This document shows, piece after piece, positions 11,905-23,755 of a DNA stretch of 64,000 nucleotides. Position numbers and translations under genes: made by a program. The stretch spans positions 248,001 through 312,000 of the forward strand of contig SNVD02012321.1 in NCBI GenBank assembly GCA_013180625.2, in the 5' to 3' direction. Within the stretch, counting starts at the first letter, position 1. Every line of letters begins with the position of its first letter. Origin of the DNA: Boswellia sacra (lineage: Eukaryota > Streptophyta > Magnoliopsida > Sapindales > Burseraceae). A model generated the notes under the pieces. It had not been told where the DNA came from, searched no databases, and saw only the letters and a list, made by a program, of their open reading frames with translations.

Positions 11905-12684
11905 TAATCTAAAATTTGCTTCATCACAGTGACATATAAGCATTTGTCATATGCCTTTCAGTTTGATGTGTCATATAGCTTTATTTTTTGTGTATCTAAC
12001 GTTACAGACTATTGATGTTGGTTATAGAGTTGCATATTGTTTTGTCATGAGTTATGATATACACTTGTTTTACCAACTTTACAAAACAAGAAAATGATTA
12101 TATTCATTGTTTCTCTTTTCAACAGCTATGTTATAGTTTTCAGGAATCTTGTCTATTATTATTTGATGAAGCATTCATGCAACTATTTCGTATGTGTTGC
12201 ACACACATATCATCCAGCTTAAGAGAATAAAATCTAAGATGGTCATAAGTGTCACATAACTTGAATATAAGAGGTTTGCCTAAGCAATAATATTCTTATT
12301 TAGCTCAAAAGACATTAATGAAAATATTAAACCTAATCATGCTATCTCAATTCAAAGAAATTGAAATTCACAGAAACATTTTAAATTGTTCGAAACACTC
12401 AAGATAACAATTGCCTTCAAGTAAAAACCCCATATCTCATACTTCCAAGCTCTACGATGCTGGAGCTACATCGTCTTATTATATTGAATTCTTCTGCTTT
12501 TTTTGTTAGTTTATTAAGCTAAAAGTGGAAGTATCAGTTACGAATTTTAGTTGTGCAATGAGTTAGAGTGCAGGGCGGTGTTATTTGTCTTTACAGGATT
12601 TGTTGGACCCATTAATTAGGCTATATTGAATTGGCCCAAATCTCATTCCCTCAGCCTAATAATGTATTGGGCCAAAATTTAATT
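11905..12684. other. Intergenic, nothing recognised
   Basis: AT-rich sequence on both strands without ORFs of note, repeats or RNA genes that I can recognise. Confidence 0.4.
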
Positions 12685-12693
12685 TAATTCTTA

Positions 12694-13420
12694 AATAGTT
12701 CTATTCAACCCTCAATTTTCATCTCTTTAACCCTTACCTATTTTATAACGAGGATATTAATTATAATATTAAATTATTTTTAACAACCTCTCATATCACT
12801 CAATATCCAATTTTATATATTCTTCTAATAACCATAATTAAAATATTGTTGATTTCTGTTTTTTCTTCAATTTAGCATTTAATTAAATTACCATTTAATA
12901 TTAATGGCGTTTGGATTTTTTTAATTTTTTTAATTTTCTTAAACATTTCTTAGTTTTTTTTTTAAATTTATATATATATATATATAACCTAGCCTTGAGG
13001 TAAATTATTGTAGAATGATTTGATGTTAATTAGATCTAAGGGATGAAGTTGGTTATGATGAAATTTTAGTCATTCATATAATCTTATATTTAATTGACTC
13101 CAAATCATTCTATAACTTTCGTTGTGATTGCCTAAAATTAAGGAGAAGGATTAAAGATAAATGGATTTTAATAAATTTTGAGAGAAAAAACACACAAATT
13201 GGAGAGAGAGAAGGATGAAGTTGGCGTGAGGAAGCGAGGATGAAGTTAATGTTAGAGAAAAAAATAGGGAAGATGAGATACATAAGGAGAAATGAGAGTT
13301 TTACTTTAAGTTTACTTAATATTAATTGCCTGATTTATTACATTTTTATTACCAATTTATCCTTAGTTAATTTTGAGTTGGGCCCGAATGAGATAGAAAG
13401 GGGGTTAAATAGAATTACTC
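12694..13420. mobile_element. Mutator-like non-autonomous TIR element
   Basis: Inverted ends of about 30 bp share TTCTATTYAACCCYC and are flanked by a perfect 9-bp duplication, TAATTCTTA, at 12685-12693 and 13421-13429. A 9-bp duplication is typical of Mutator-like elements. The interior is AT-rich with a purine-rich stretch near 13190-13290. The ORF near 13240 is short and resembles nothing I know. Confidence 0.6.
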
Positions 13421-13429
13421 TAATTCTTA

Positions 13430-14237
13430 TATTCAAATTTATATGTAGGTAGTTCCCAGCTTTTTAAAATTGAATTAATGGAAGTATTTCCAAATTATTC
13501 TAAGAGAACAAAAGATTAAGTAAAAATAAAAAAAGATATGATGATTTTACTAGAAAATTAACTTCTGGTCACAAAACCATTCTTATAAAAAATCTTTTTT
13601 GTTTAATCATGATCAAAGTTTATATAGATTGGTTTAAATTAGATTGGATCTATCATTGACTCTTATACACGTGGAAATGACTATCATCCAACCTAATAAA
13701 ATCCATCTCAAGAGTCAAACCAAGCCAACTAGATAACTCTCTCTTTTAATTCAATAGGGGAAAAATTATAAGACTAAAATATATAATATTTTTCAAATGT
13801 CATGAGCTAATAAAAAAAAATTCAACTTTACTAGAAAAAAAATAATAATTTAGAAGATATATTTATGTAGAGATATCAATTTAAAGCATGAATCGATATA
13901 ACTAAACAACAAATTTTATAAATGGCATAGTGGTTTCTTTATTATTTTTATAGATTGTGTATTTATTGTAAGACTTGAGGTGAGTAATTTTAATTTTCTA
14001 TTGGTATTTCAGTCAATTTTTTTTAAATTAATTCATGCATATAAATACATAATAAAAATAGCAATAATAATTTTTAGGGTGGGGTTATTTGCACGCACTT
14101 GTTTATTAAAATTTTCATTACTAAATTATCCTTATATAAATTTACTATTAAATCCAATAAAATCTAATTAACTTAAATACTTTTTAATATATATACCCAC
14201 ATTTACACCCATATCAATTTTCATTACCTGCGTAAGG
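13430..14237. other. Intergenic, nothing recognised
   Basis: AT-rich sequence. Short ORFs here are low-complexity and no repeat boundaries were found. Confidence 0.35.
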
Positions 14238-14242
14238 GTTAG

Positions 14243-17200
14243 TGTAACATCCCAAATTTTGCAAGGGCCATGACCTCATTATATTACAATATATATATGT
14301 TAATTTGTACGTGTTTGTGCTTAAGTAGTATGGCAAGTAAATAAAGGTTGGGGGAGGAAAAGGAAAACTATGAAATTGGCCTTAACACAAATTTTTCATG
14401 TGCGGATGTATCTAAAGGGGGAGGGACTCAAACTCTCTAGAAAATTCATCATCTTCCCTTTTGCTCTAAAACGCCAACCCTCTCTCTCACACTCTTTCCC
14501 TCAACTTCGCCAAAGAATTAAGAAGAAAAGGGAAGGAGTGGGAGGCCTAGAGGTATAGCTCACCCCCTCTCTTCAAGCCCTAGCTATTATGCGTGATATT
14601 ATGTGATGGCTTATTGTGGTTTGTGATATTTTATGTTATGCATATACTGGAACTTGCTAGAAAAACATGAATTAGTATGAGTTATGAAAGAATTAAGAGA
14701 TTGAATGTTGTTAGGAAGCTAGAAGTAAAGTTTGAATTTAAATCCTGTAGAGTTATTTTCCTGAGCACTAAGTGCAAAAATTCTCATAAATTCAATGGGT
14801 GTTTTCTGACTTTGAAATTTTTATATGGTAAACTAGACACATCAAGGATTTTATAAAATTTTGAATCACTTGAAAATTCATAGTATGTGAATTATAGTGA
14901 ATTTTTGAATTTGCTGAACTGGAATTGGAATTCCCCTATTTTAGAACAGAGTAGGGTGAACGAACCTAATTTGACGGGCCAAATCTTCATGAAAATTTGT
15001 GATTTTTGGTTTGAAATCCCTTGAAAATGTTTTCTATTAGACTGTACATTTTCATGATTTTTGAAGTTTTTTACAAATTGTTGTGATTTTTCAAAATTAG
15101 ACTTATAAAACTGAGAATGTCAATTTTTTGAACAAAGTATATGAAGTAAATTACTTTTGACTGACCTAAACTCCTTAGGAAACCATGATTTTTGGTGATA
15201 TGGGTTTTATGTGTGTCTATTAGTAGACTGAAAAATTTGGTAAAGACTTGATTATTGTAGAATTTTATAAAATTCTTCAAAGTGATACTGCTCAGTTAAG
15301 AAGTCTGAAGGCAGGATTTTTGTGTGAACAAAACTAACGGGTTTCAAGGGGTATATAACCTCATTTTAATCCCATAAATTTTATGGGAAATTGTATATGT
15401 GTTTATTTGATTTCCTTGGAATTTGGTGAGAGTTTGGATAAGTATCCTCCAATTTCAATTACTCAACCAACTTTGTGCAAAGTGTTGAATTGTTAGTAAA
15501 GCTATTTTGAGTGGTCAAGTGTTTGCTAACCTTCAAGGAAATGTGATGATTTCTAGGTGGATATCAGGATTTCACAAAGAAATGAATCAGGTAAGTAAGC
15601 TAAACCTTTTGAGGACACAATAAATCTGTTGTCATGCTTTATATGGTATTTGTGTAGTGTGATTAGTTTGAATGTTAGTGTTACAGTAATTGAATTGTGA
15701 TACTTGTGATGAATTGAAAATTAGGCTTTGAGCTTATCTTAAAGGATTTATAGTGTGAATTCATGAATTGAAGGAGATGTGTTAAGGAAGTCTCATGAAA
15801 TTGAGTATGTGATGTCATTGAATTATGCCTATGATCGTGGATATGCGCTAGCCATGAATTATACATATGATTTTAATAAGTGAGGACATTTAATTACGCC
15901 CATGATTTTGATATTATCCGGAATTGTGTTCATACTTTGATGTGTAAATTCCAGAATGTGTGTTTATGATTTTGCTAGTTGATTTTTGGAATGTGTATTT
16001 ATGATTTTGATATGTGATTTCTGGAATTGTGTTTAGACTTTGACATGTGCTTTCAGGAATATGTGTTTAAGACTTTGATACATTATTTTCGGAATTGTGC
16101 TTAGACTTAGATATGTGATTTTCGAAAATTGTGATATGTGAAGGCATGCATTAATATGTGATTGTTTTAAAATGTGAATTTACATGCCAAAACCTTTGGG
16201 AAAACATTGATTGTTTATAGGTAACTCATGCATGGGTTGGGCTATGGAAGTGTTCGCCTGAAGTTGTTGACGCCTTTTGGGTTGAATTGTGGAAGTGTCC
16301 ACTCGAAGCTAGTGACGAGTTTTAGGTTGGGTTGTGAAAGTGTTTGCCCGAAAACAAAATCGTAGGGCAGGGGGTAACGAGGATCTAAGCCCGCTCAGTT
16401 ACCAACCCCAGTCCCGTAAGTCCAAAGTGGACAATGGACCTGTATCACCCGGATTGCCTTAGACTTATGGTAATGTGCATGGTTTAAACCTTTGCGATTG
16501 ATTGAATAAGGGAAGGTCCGAACCGTGTGCTTCCTTGTATAGGATTCGGTAGCATTGACCCGGTATCACCCGAATTGTTAGACTAGCCTCAAATTTGTGA
16601 TAATATGTATTATATGTCCCCAAGGTTATATTGAAATCTGATAAGTGAATGTGTGAATGAAATAAGTACATATGGGATATATGTTTGCAATTGTGACTAT
16701 GTGTGATATATGTGCACACTTGTGATAGTACGTAATATATGTGTACACTTGTGACAATATGTAATATATATGTGTACACTTGTAACTATACGTGATATAT
16801 GTGTGCGCGTGTGATATATGCGTCTATAACGTCATGTGAAAATGAAAAGATGAACATATATGTATGTATGATATGAATGGCCTAAAAGAGACGAATGTGA
16901 AATGAGATATATACATGTGTATGTGTATTTGTATGTGTATGAATACGAATATGTGTGATAAGATCTGCCTGAAAATGGCATATGTGAGATGAGACACATA
17001 CATGTGTGTGTAAGTGTATTTGTATGGGTATGTGTATGTGAGATAAGAAAAAGGCACATATGGAAGTGAAACATGATCATGTGCGTTTGTGTAATGGGAA
17101 GGGCCTACGAGAGGCATGTATGCAATGTAATAAACGTACATGTGTGTATAGGTAAGGAGAATGGCCTAAAAATGTACATATGAAAGAAAATTAGTAATGG

Positions 17201-17719
17201 TATGGAGGTACAAGTGATGAAGAGGAGCTAAAAGTTATAGGCCAAAATACAGAATTGGCACAGGAGCGCCAGTGAATTTGCGTAGGAGCGCAACCGTAAA
17301 CAACCTAAAAACTCTTAGGCAGAGAGTTAGCGTAGGAGTGTGTCCAAACGAATCAAAGACTTGGCGCCGCTGCGCTAGTCCTTCAGCACAGGAGCGTGAC
17401 TGAAGAATTTTGAATAGTAATTTCTGACTTCTGGAACAAGTAACTGATAACTTGGAAGAAAAGCAATAAATATTAATTTTATTTGTACTTGAGTTTCTAT
17501 TAAGTATTCATTACTAAAGCCATTATTTAGCTTACTTACTTAGTGATTACTCACTAAATTATATTGTGTGCCTCAGGTGATTAATATTGCTCAGATTAAG
17601 GAGGATTTTGGCAAGACAACGACAAAGTTCCCTTGACAACTGTAGGCTACTGCAATCTTATTTTGTGTTGATCATCATTTTGAGTTGCATCCTAGACCTT
17701 TAAGATACGGGGTATTACA
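14243..17719 (+). mobile_element. Giant solo LTR, family B (copy 1)
   Basis: A 3477-bp unit begins TGTAACATCCC and ends GGGGTATTACA, with inverted TG...CA termini. It is flanked by a perfect 5-bp duplication GTTAG (14238-14242, 17720-17724). No gag, pol, primer-binding site or internal terminal repeat is seen, so one LTR left by recombination is the simplest reading. It holds several minisatellites: roughly 50-bp units (15930-16140), roughly 58-bp units around ggttgggttgtg (16235-16350) and roughly 35-bp units around gtgtacacttgtga (16690-16810). The inverted relative at 26502-29320 shares the second minisatellite and the gcgctcctgcgc-type segments. Confidence 0.65.
15900..16810. repeat. Minisatellite block inside the family-B LTR
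   Basis: Three successive arrays of degenerate tandem units are visible. One is built on ggaattgtgtttagactttga, one on gttgtggaagtgtccgcccgaag and one on atatgtgtacacttgtgac. The middle array has an inverted counterpart of four units at 27410-27600. The arrays create spurious ORFs on the minus strand. Confidence 0.6.
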
Positions 17720-17724
17720 GTTAG

Positions 17725-18430
17725 GTTGTTTGAGATCTACACCTCCTTGACGACTATGTTCTAGTCAAAAAGGTATTCCAATAAATGGGATTGTTTCAAC
17801 TTTAAAAAAGAAATCCAAATGTGAATCGAGAGTCTAGAAATAGTAAAAAGTTTGTGAACTCAACTTCACAAGCGTACCACATCTAAAGTGTTGTTAATAA
17901 AACAACAGAAAATGCTAGGTAATAGTACAAAGAGTGGTAAAAGTGACTTAAATAGTGTGAAGTTTGATATATTTGACTTGGTATTGGATGATTCACTAAC
18001 ATGCAGGTTTTTTCTTGGGGCACAAATTTTGATTTTGTTCATGACAAATTAAGTGGGCACCGAAAGGCAATTTATCTCCTCATCACTTTGTCAAAATTAT
18101 CAAGCAATTTTAGTAAGCTTATCTAACTTTCATACCTAACAAGTCAAGATTATTGGCTGATTTGGTAGGCTTCCCTCTACTATAAATAGAGATGCCATCC
18201 AAGAGCAAAAATCATCCCAAAAACACAATTCCTCTTTTAAGAGTTTTGAGAGCTCTTTTGTATGAGATATTTGGGTGTAATTGGGGATTTGGGTGTGAGG
18301 GATAATTCCTCAATTTTGTATACTCCATTTTGCTAGTGAAATTCTTTTTCTATCTTTGCCCGTGGATGTAGGCTAAAATCCGAACCGTATAAATTATTCC
18401 TTTGTGTTGTGACAAGCATCATTTTATACG
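17725..18430 (+). mobile_element. Probable copia LTR remnant
   Basis: A TATA-like tataaataga at 18181-18190 is followed by a tract ending near cccgtggatgtaggct (18360-18375). This resembles the R-U5 end of many plant copia LTRs. The left end is not resolved and no target duplication was found. No coding sequence is present. Confidence 0.35.
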
Positions 18431-18689
18431 AAAACAAAGTGAGATTAGTAGGAAAAAATAAAGAGAAACAAAAGAGAGTACATGCATGTACCTCTCATAA
18501 AAATTATGAAAACATTTTGACTAACAATTTAATTATTTAGAATTTAAATGATTACAGATAAATTATGAACACCAGGAGAATATTTCTAGGGGTGCATATC
18601 TGGCACACCCTTAACAAATTTAATAGACAAATTTTTTCTTGAATAAGAAACCATTAAAGTATTATCTAATATTATAATGCCAATATAAA

Positions 18690-19065
18690 TTAAATCTTCT
18701 CAAACCTCATCTGTAACTTGGCTCTTCGGAAGGACCAAAGAAAATACTTGCTCTTAATTATAGCGAAGATAATGCAGAAAAATTTAACTTTTAATGGTCA
18801 CATTATACCAAAAATTCAACATTGCAATATGGATAATTATGGCGTGTTAGCAGGGTGTAATGCTCTAGAAGAGATAAGATTGGACTGCCGGATGTGTGGG
18901 GAGATTAGGAGTGAAGGCGATAAAGAGAGCTTTGAGATGTGTGATGCATGGATGATGATAGTGAGATAATTAAGCAAGGAATAAGTTAAGGAAATGGTAG
19001 AGATTTTGAAGAACATTTGATATCTTGTGAATCATAGTAGTGGATCATCATTCATTTTGATTTGG
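18690..19065 (-). repeat. Orphan receptor-kinase 3' flank
   Basis: This aligns with 3254-3705 downstream of the intact kinase (ttggctcttcggaaggacc, gataatgcagaaaaattt and the gagagctttgagatgtg blocks). At about 19064 it joins directly to LRR-coding sequence of the RLP pseudogene. The kinase it once followed is absent. Confidence 0.6.
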
Positions 19066-21817
19066 CCAATTTCCCCCGTAAAGTTGTCATTTGCCAAGTC
19101 CAACCGATTCAAAAAGATCAGACTTCTAATACTATATATATGGAATTTCTTCAAGAAGTTGGTTTGCAGATAAATCCATAGATTCTAATGATTTCAGATC
19201 ACCAATTTTCTCAGGAATTCTTCCCGTAAAAAAATTCTGAGATAAATTCAGTGACTGCAAAGCTCCAAGATTGGTCACTTCCTTAGGAATCTCTCCTGAG
19301 AACTTATTATTGGAAAAGTCAATAATTCTTACCAAACTTAGAATGTTGCTATATTCAACCATTTTCCCTTTCATCACAAGTAAGGCATCCCCAAGAAAAT
19401 TTCCACAATTGATACGATATTCTACCTATCTGCCCTCAGCATAATCTCTCATTATCACCGTATCACTAATATTATTGATACATATTGGTATGGTTCCAAA
19501 TAGATTGTTGTTAGCAAGGTCTAAGATTTGTAGAGAAGCTAGACAAAAAAGTTCTACCGGTAGAGGGCCATGAAATTTGTTTGAACGAAGGTTAAGAAAC
19601 TTTAATTTTGGCAATCCTTCTCCACTCCAAGTTGGCACAGTTCCAACAAACTCGTTTTCACCTATGTCAAGTGCTACTAACCCTATACAACTTTTAAGTG
19701 ACATGGGTATCAATCCAGAAAGCCTATTTTTGCAAACATCCAATGGTTGCAGAGAACTTAAAGTTCCGATGGAGACTGGAAGTTTTCTATTGAATCCATT
19801 ATTATTCAAATTCAGAAACCACAAGTACATCTAGTCCATCCCAATCAGGTATTTCTCCAGATAGGGAATTATTTTCAAGACTAAGAGCTCGCAATTCCTT
19901 TGACACATTGATCCCACAGGATAAGAAATGGGAAATGGATCCCGACATTGTTGGAAAGATGAACTCCAATCACACCAAAGAATATACAAGGCAACGGACC
20001 CGATAGATTGTTTGAACTCAAGTCAAGAGTCTCTGTTGAACAGACTCGGATAAGTCGGGCAGTTCCCCATATATTTTTACTAGAGAGATTTAAATAATTA
20101 AATCAAGAATTAGATTTCCAAAACTACTCGGAATAGTATCTGAGATTCCTGAGTTTGATATATCCAAATATGAGAAAAACATTTTGTGAGAGGAGCCATG
20201 ATGGAAATTGATGCCCCACTTGACAAGATCTTAATCCTAACTCTCGAAGTTGGAAAGATGGTACCCAATCATAATGTACTTTCATTAGTAGAGAGTTTCC
20301 AGATACATAGAAAGAGGACAATCTAGTGAGATTAGCAAAATGATTTGGGAAAGGTGTTCCATTCAATTTGTTATAAGAAAAATCAAAACGTTCTATGGAT
20401 GACAGTTTTCCTAGAGACAATGGAATGGAACCGTTCAATTATTATGGGAAAGATATAGATGTACCAAGGATGAAAGTTCTCCTAAGGAGGAATGAATAGG
20501 AGCTGAAGCAGAGCTGTTAAATAAATTCAGAGTCTTGGGATTTTTGAACTTTCCAAGTTGATTTGTCAAATTAACATAAAGTTGACTAGTTTCCATATCC
20601 AACACCTCTAGTTTATTTGAAACACATGCTGAAAAGATACCTAAGATCTCAGATGAATCTTGACTCATGTTGACATCTATCAAAGAAATAGATCTCAAGT
20701 TGCAAGGCTTCCAAATGATCTTGGAATTGTCCTCGAAGCATTTTATTGCTTGAAAGAAAAATTACTTTGATAGAAGTGCGGTTTCCTAGAGAATGTGGAA
20801 TTGGACCAAGAAAGTTATTCCACTGAAGAGAAAGGAACTCAAGATAGCTAAATTTGAACAACCATCTGGGTATTGAATGATTGAAAGAGTTGAAAGATAA
20901 GTCAAGTCTTAAAGTCCGTCAGGAATTGAACCTTCAAAATTGTTTAACCTTTGATCAAGATGCACTAAATGACTTAGACCGAAGACCTAATTAGGAATGA
21001 ACGAATTATCAAAATTGTTGGCGGAAAGATCAAGGGTAGTAAGAGATGAAAAATTTGCTATGGGCAGCGGAGTAAGGTGAAGGATATTACAAAACTGCCA
21101 GTTGTAACATCCCTAAGGAAGGAAGAGGGTTTATTACAGATAGCCAGTCTAGGCTTTATTGAGATCCACCTGAGTCAAATTGAGGTGCTTTAGCAAAGAA
21201 AGATCAGATAACCAATGAAGACTTTCAACCTACAATGTGCTATTACCGAGGTCACGATGTTGCAGATTAGAGAGACTCCCAATTTGGTGGGGGATCATTC
21301 TTCCGAAACCAAGCCTCAGAAAGCTTGAGGTATTGTAAATTTTTATGGAACCAAAAAATTTAGGAATCTAGATTCATCTAGATTCCTCCAAAATTATTGA
21401 GGCTCAAGTCCAAGTAAATCAATTGCTTCAAATCAAGCAAAGAGGGATTGATCTTTCCATCGATTTTACCCTCTCATAAGGTTCAATTTCAGCTTCAGAT
21501 ACATGAACAAAACCGTTTTGTTTGAGAGGACTTCAAAGGTGGAGCTGAAGGATATGACCAGTTAAGTTGTTGCAAATTCCACCAGCCCAGCTACAACAAT
21601 CTCCGTGACCAGTTCAAGAAGCGAGCCGGTTGGTAGAATCCTTGATGTCTTACTTGAACCTTAAAAGGGCTTGTCTCTCACTTGCAATGCAACCATAATT
21701 ATGAGAATGAGAGCTTCCGTAGCAGAAGCTAATGTTATTGGTTGCTATAGCAAGTAACTGAAGTAAAATGACAACAAAAGCACTCATGGTAGGTTTCATT
21801 GCTGTAGGTAGAAACAT
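19066..21817 (-). pseudogene. LRR receptor-like protein (RLP), EIX/Cf-like, disrupted
   Basis: The family is membrane-anchored extracellular LRR receptors without a kinase. From the ATG at 21817 the frame gives a signal peptide (MKPTMSAFVVILLQLLAIAT) and an LRRNT cap with CIASERQALLRFK and HGDCCSWAGGICNNLTGH. It is broken by TAA at 21650-21652 and TGA at 21614-21616. LRRs continue in shifting frames (20861-20124, 19830-19426). The last piece, 19377-19132, has EYSNILSLVRIIDFSNNKFS, the conserved C-terminal RLP repeat region. After another frame change LIFLNRLDLANDNFTGEIG is read down to about 19064, where the match stops. The transmembrane anchor and tail are missing. Multiple frameshifts plus stops make it non-functional. 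Confidence 0.85.
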
Positions 21818-22218
21818 TAAATGAAAAAGGGAGGATATATGTACAAGAGAAGGCGATCATCAACTTGCTATTTATAGTGTCTAGTCTCGGGTAGAAACAT
21901 TGTCGATGATATTCGTTAGATTGTTAATTTACATTTTAATTTATCGTTTGAAATCGCTGATTAGTGGCCGTGGAGTACAATTTAGAAAAAGTAGTTATGA
22001 TCTCCTCCTTTGATAATTACCATGCATCAAGAAATGAAGAGTCCAACTGACAACTAGTTGATGTTGGTGTTGTTCCGCACTTGGAGTATCTTGCAGTATA
22101 GTGAAAGTCAACTAAAACAACACCACAGTTGCACTGTATCAAAATCCATAGAAAAATAATATAGCTTTTTTTTTAATCTTCAACCTGTCTCTTTCGAATG
22201 TCATATAACATTTAGATT

Positions 22219-22260
<42 letters not shown>

Positions 22261-22520
22261 AATCATGTAAAGAAAACAAGAGAAAATATGCATGAGAATA
22301 TGATCATAAGTGCTCTCTTTATAGCCTCTAGGACTAGTATTAAAATGTAATTAATATCTGGATTATACATTTTAATCTAACATTGATATTGATTCAATAA
22401 TGATACTGTTTATGATCCCATTTGGTAGGCACGGAGTCCAATATGGAAAAGTTAAAAGAGATGACCACTTTCGCTGGTCAGCTCGATGTATCAACCAAGG
22501 TTCACATGAACATTAACTGA
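21818..22520 (-). promoter_or_regulatory. Upstream region of the RLP pseudogene
   Basis: Non-coding. Positions 22013-22520 repeat the left edge of the window (1-560). An AT microsatellite occupies about 22221-22255 and is shorter or absent in the other copy. Confidence 0.5.
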
Positions 22521-22958
22521 AGTCCATCCAACTTGCCGACTAGTTCAAGTCAACTAATTAACGAGAAAATTGACATAGCTAGCTCTGAATTTTTAACCTC
22601 TGCCCTCTTTTGTGACGTCAAGATACAACAATTAAGTTGAGTCAAATAATAATAAGAATAATAACCTTAAATTTACTTGGAGTACTCACTAATCGGAAAA
22701 ATTTGCTGTGTTGGGTTTATAAGGTTGTTTGTAAATCTAATCTAACAAGCTTTGCGCCAAATATATTGGTTAATATTGCGAGAATAAGCAACTCCATTAC
22801 CAATTGTTGAGATCTAATTCCAATTCTGTAGTAAACTACTCCCAGAGTTACAAGTTCTTGTAGTGAAAATCAACCAGCACAGAAATGGAAATAGTGAACA
22901 AGGAACAAAGCAAACAACAAGCATAACACAACAGATTTATATTGACTCAGCTTCGATT
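22521..22958. other. Intergenic, possible old LTR sequence
   Basis: No gene. The sequence just left of the young retroelement (gactcagcttcgatt) and that just right of it (cgatagcccacatccac) look like one interrupted older repeat, but I could not delimit it. Confidence 0.3.
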
Positions 22959-23343
22959 TGATAGGATCCTGGTTTTCTCACTCACACACACACTGAATGC
23001 ACACACAATTGGATTGACAGAAACTGAAATAGAAAGCTAACTGCACTCCGTTTCTATATTGAAAGAACAAATCAGAAAAAAATAACAAAGATAGGTAGCT
23101 GATTGGCAGGAGATTCGAGAGCCCTGCCTCTCTCCCAAGAGAAAATAATTCTCACTGAGTTACCAAAAATGTTTTTTCCCCCTTCTCTCTCCTTTCCTCC
23201 CTCTATATATTCTATTCTCTAACTAACTCTCCAGCTGTAACTAACTCCCCTAGCCCCACAATTTCCAGCACAGCATAACAGAATACAACACTCCCCTTCA
23301 ATTCACAATTCTGCCCCTTCCCTCTCTACTACTTTGTCTATCA
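22959..23343 (-). repeat. 3' LTR of the young element
   Basis: 385 bp with TGATAG...CTATCA inverted termini. It is identical to 25285-25668 except for one extra T in the run near 23170. Confidence 0.9.
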
Positions 23344-23356
23344 TTACCCCCCGCCC
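23344..23356 (-). other. Polypurine tract
   Basis: On the minus strand GGGCGGGGGGTAA abuts the 3' LTR, the expected place for plus-strand priming. Confidence 0.7.
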
Positions 23357-23755
23357 AATTTTCACCTTGTCCCCAAGGTGAAGAGTAGGAAATTTATAGG
23401 ATCAGTTTGTACTCTTCTTCGTTGCTTTAACAGCCTCTGCCTCTTTAGTCTTAAGTTCAGTTTTCTGCCCTTCTCCTCCATAAGCTTCACTAAATCTTCT
23501 TCTTCAAGAACATATCATGTGCCATTATTTCCAATATAGCAGATTGACATTGATACTCGTGTGACAAATTCAGAGCCTCCATTTCTGTCATATTTTCACG
23601 TTCAGGAAATTGCAATTTAGAAATTGCTGAAACTTAGTTGGACAGTTGTTTCCACAACATTCCAGAGCTTTTCAACCACTCCAAAATCAATATTCCAGAG
23701 CTGTTTAGCCACTCCAAAATAGTTGTGTAGTGTCCAGCCCCTTGCCACAATGCCT
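23357..23755 (-). other. Non-coding 3' internal region of the element
   Basis: Lies between the gag stop and the polypurine tract. No pol-related sequence is seen. Confidence 0.5.

Noticed and set aside
16465..17141. Overlapping minus-strand ORFs rich in Tyr, His and Ile
   Set aside because: They arise from tandem TG/TA-rich minisatellite units inside a solo LTR.
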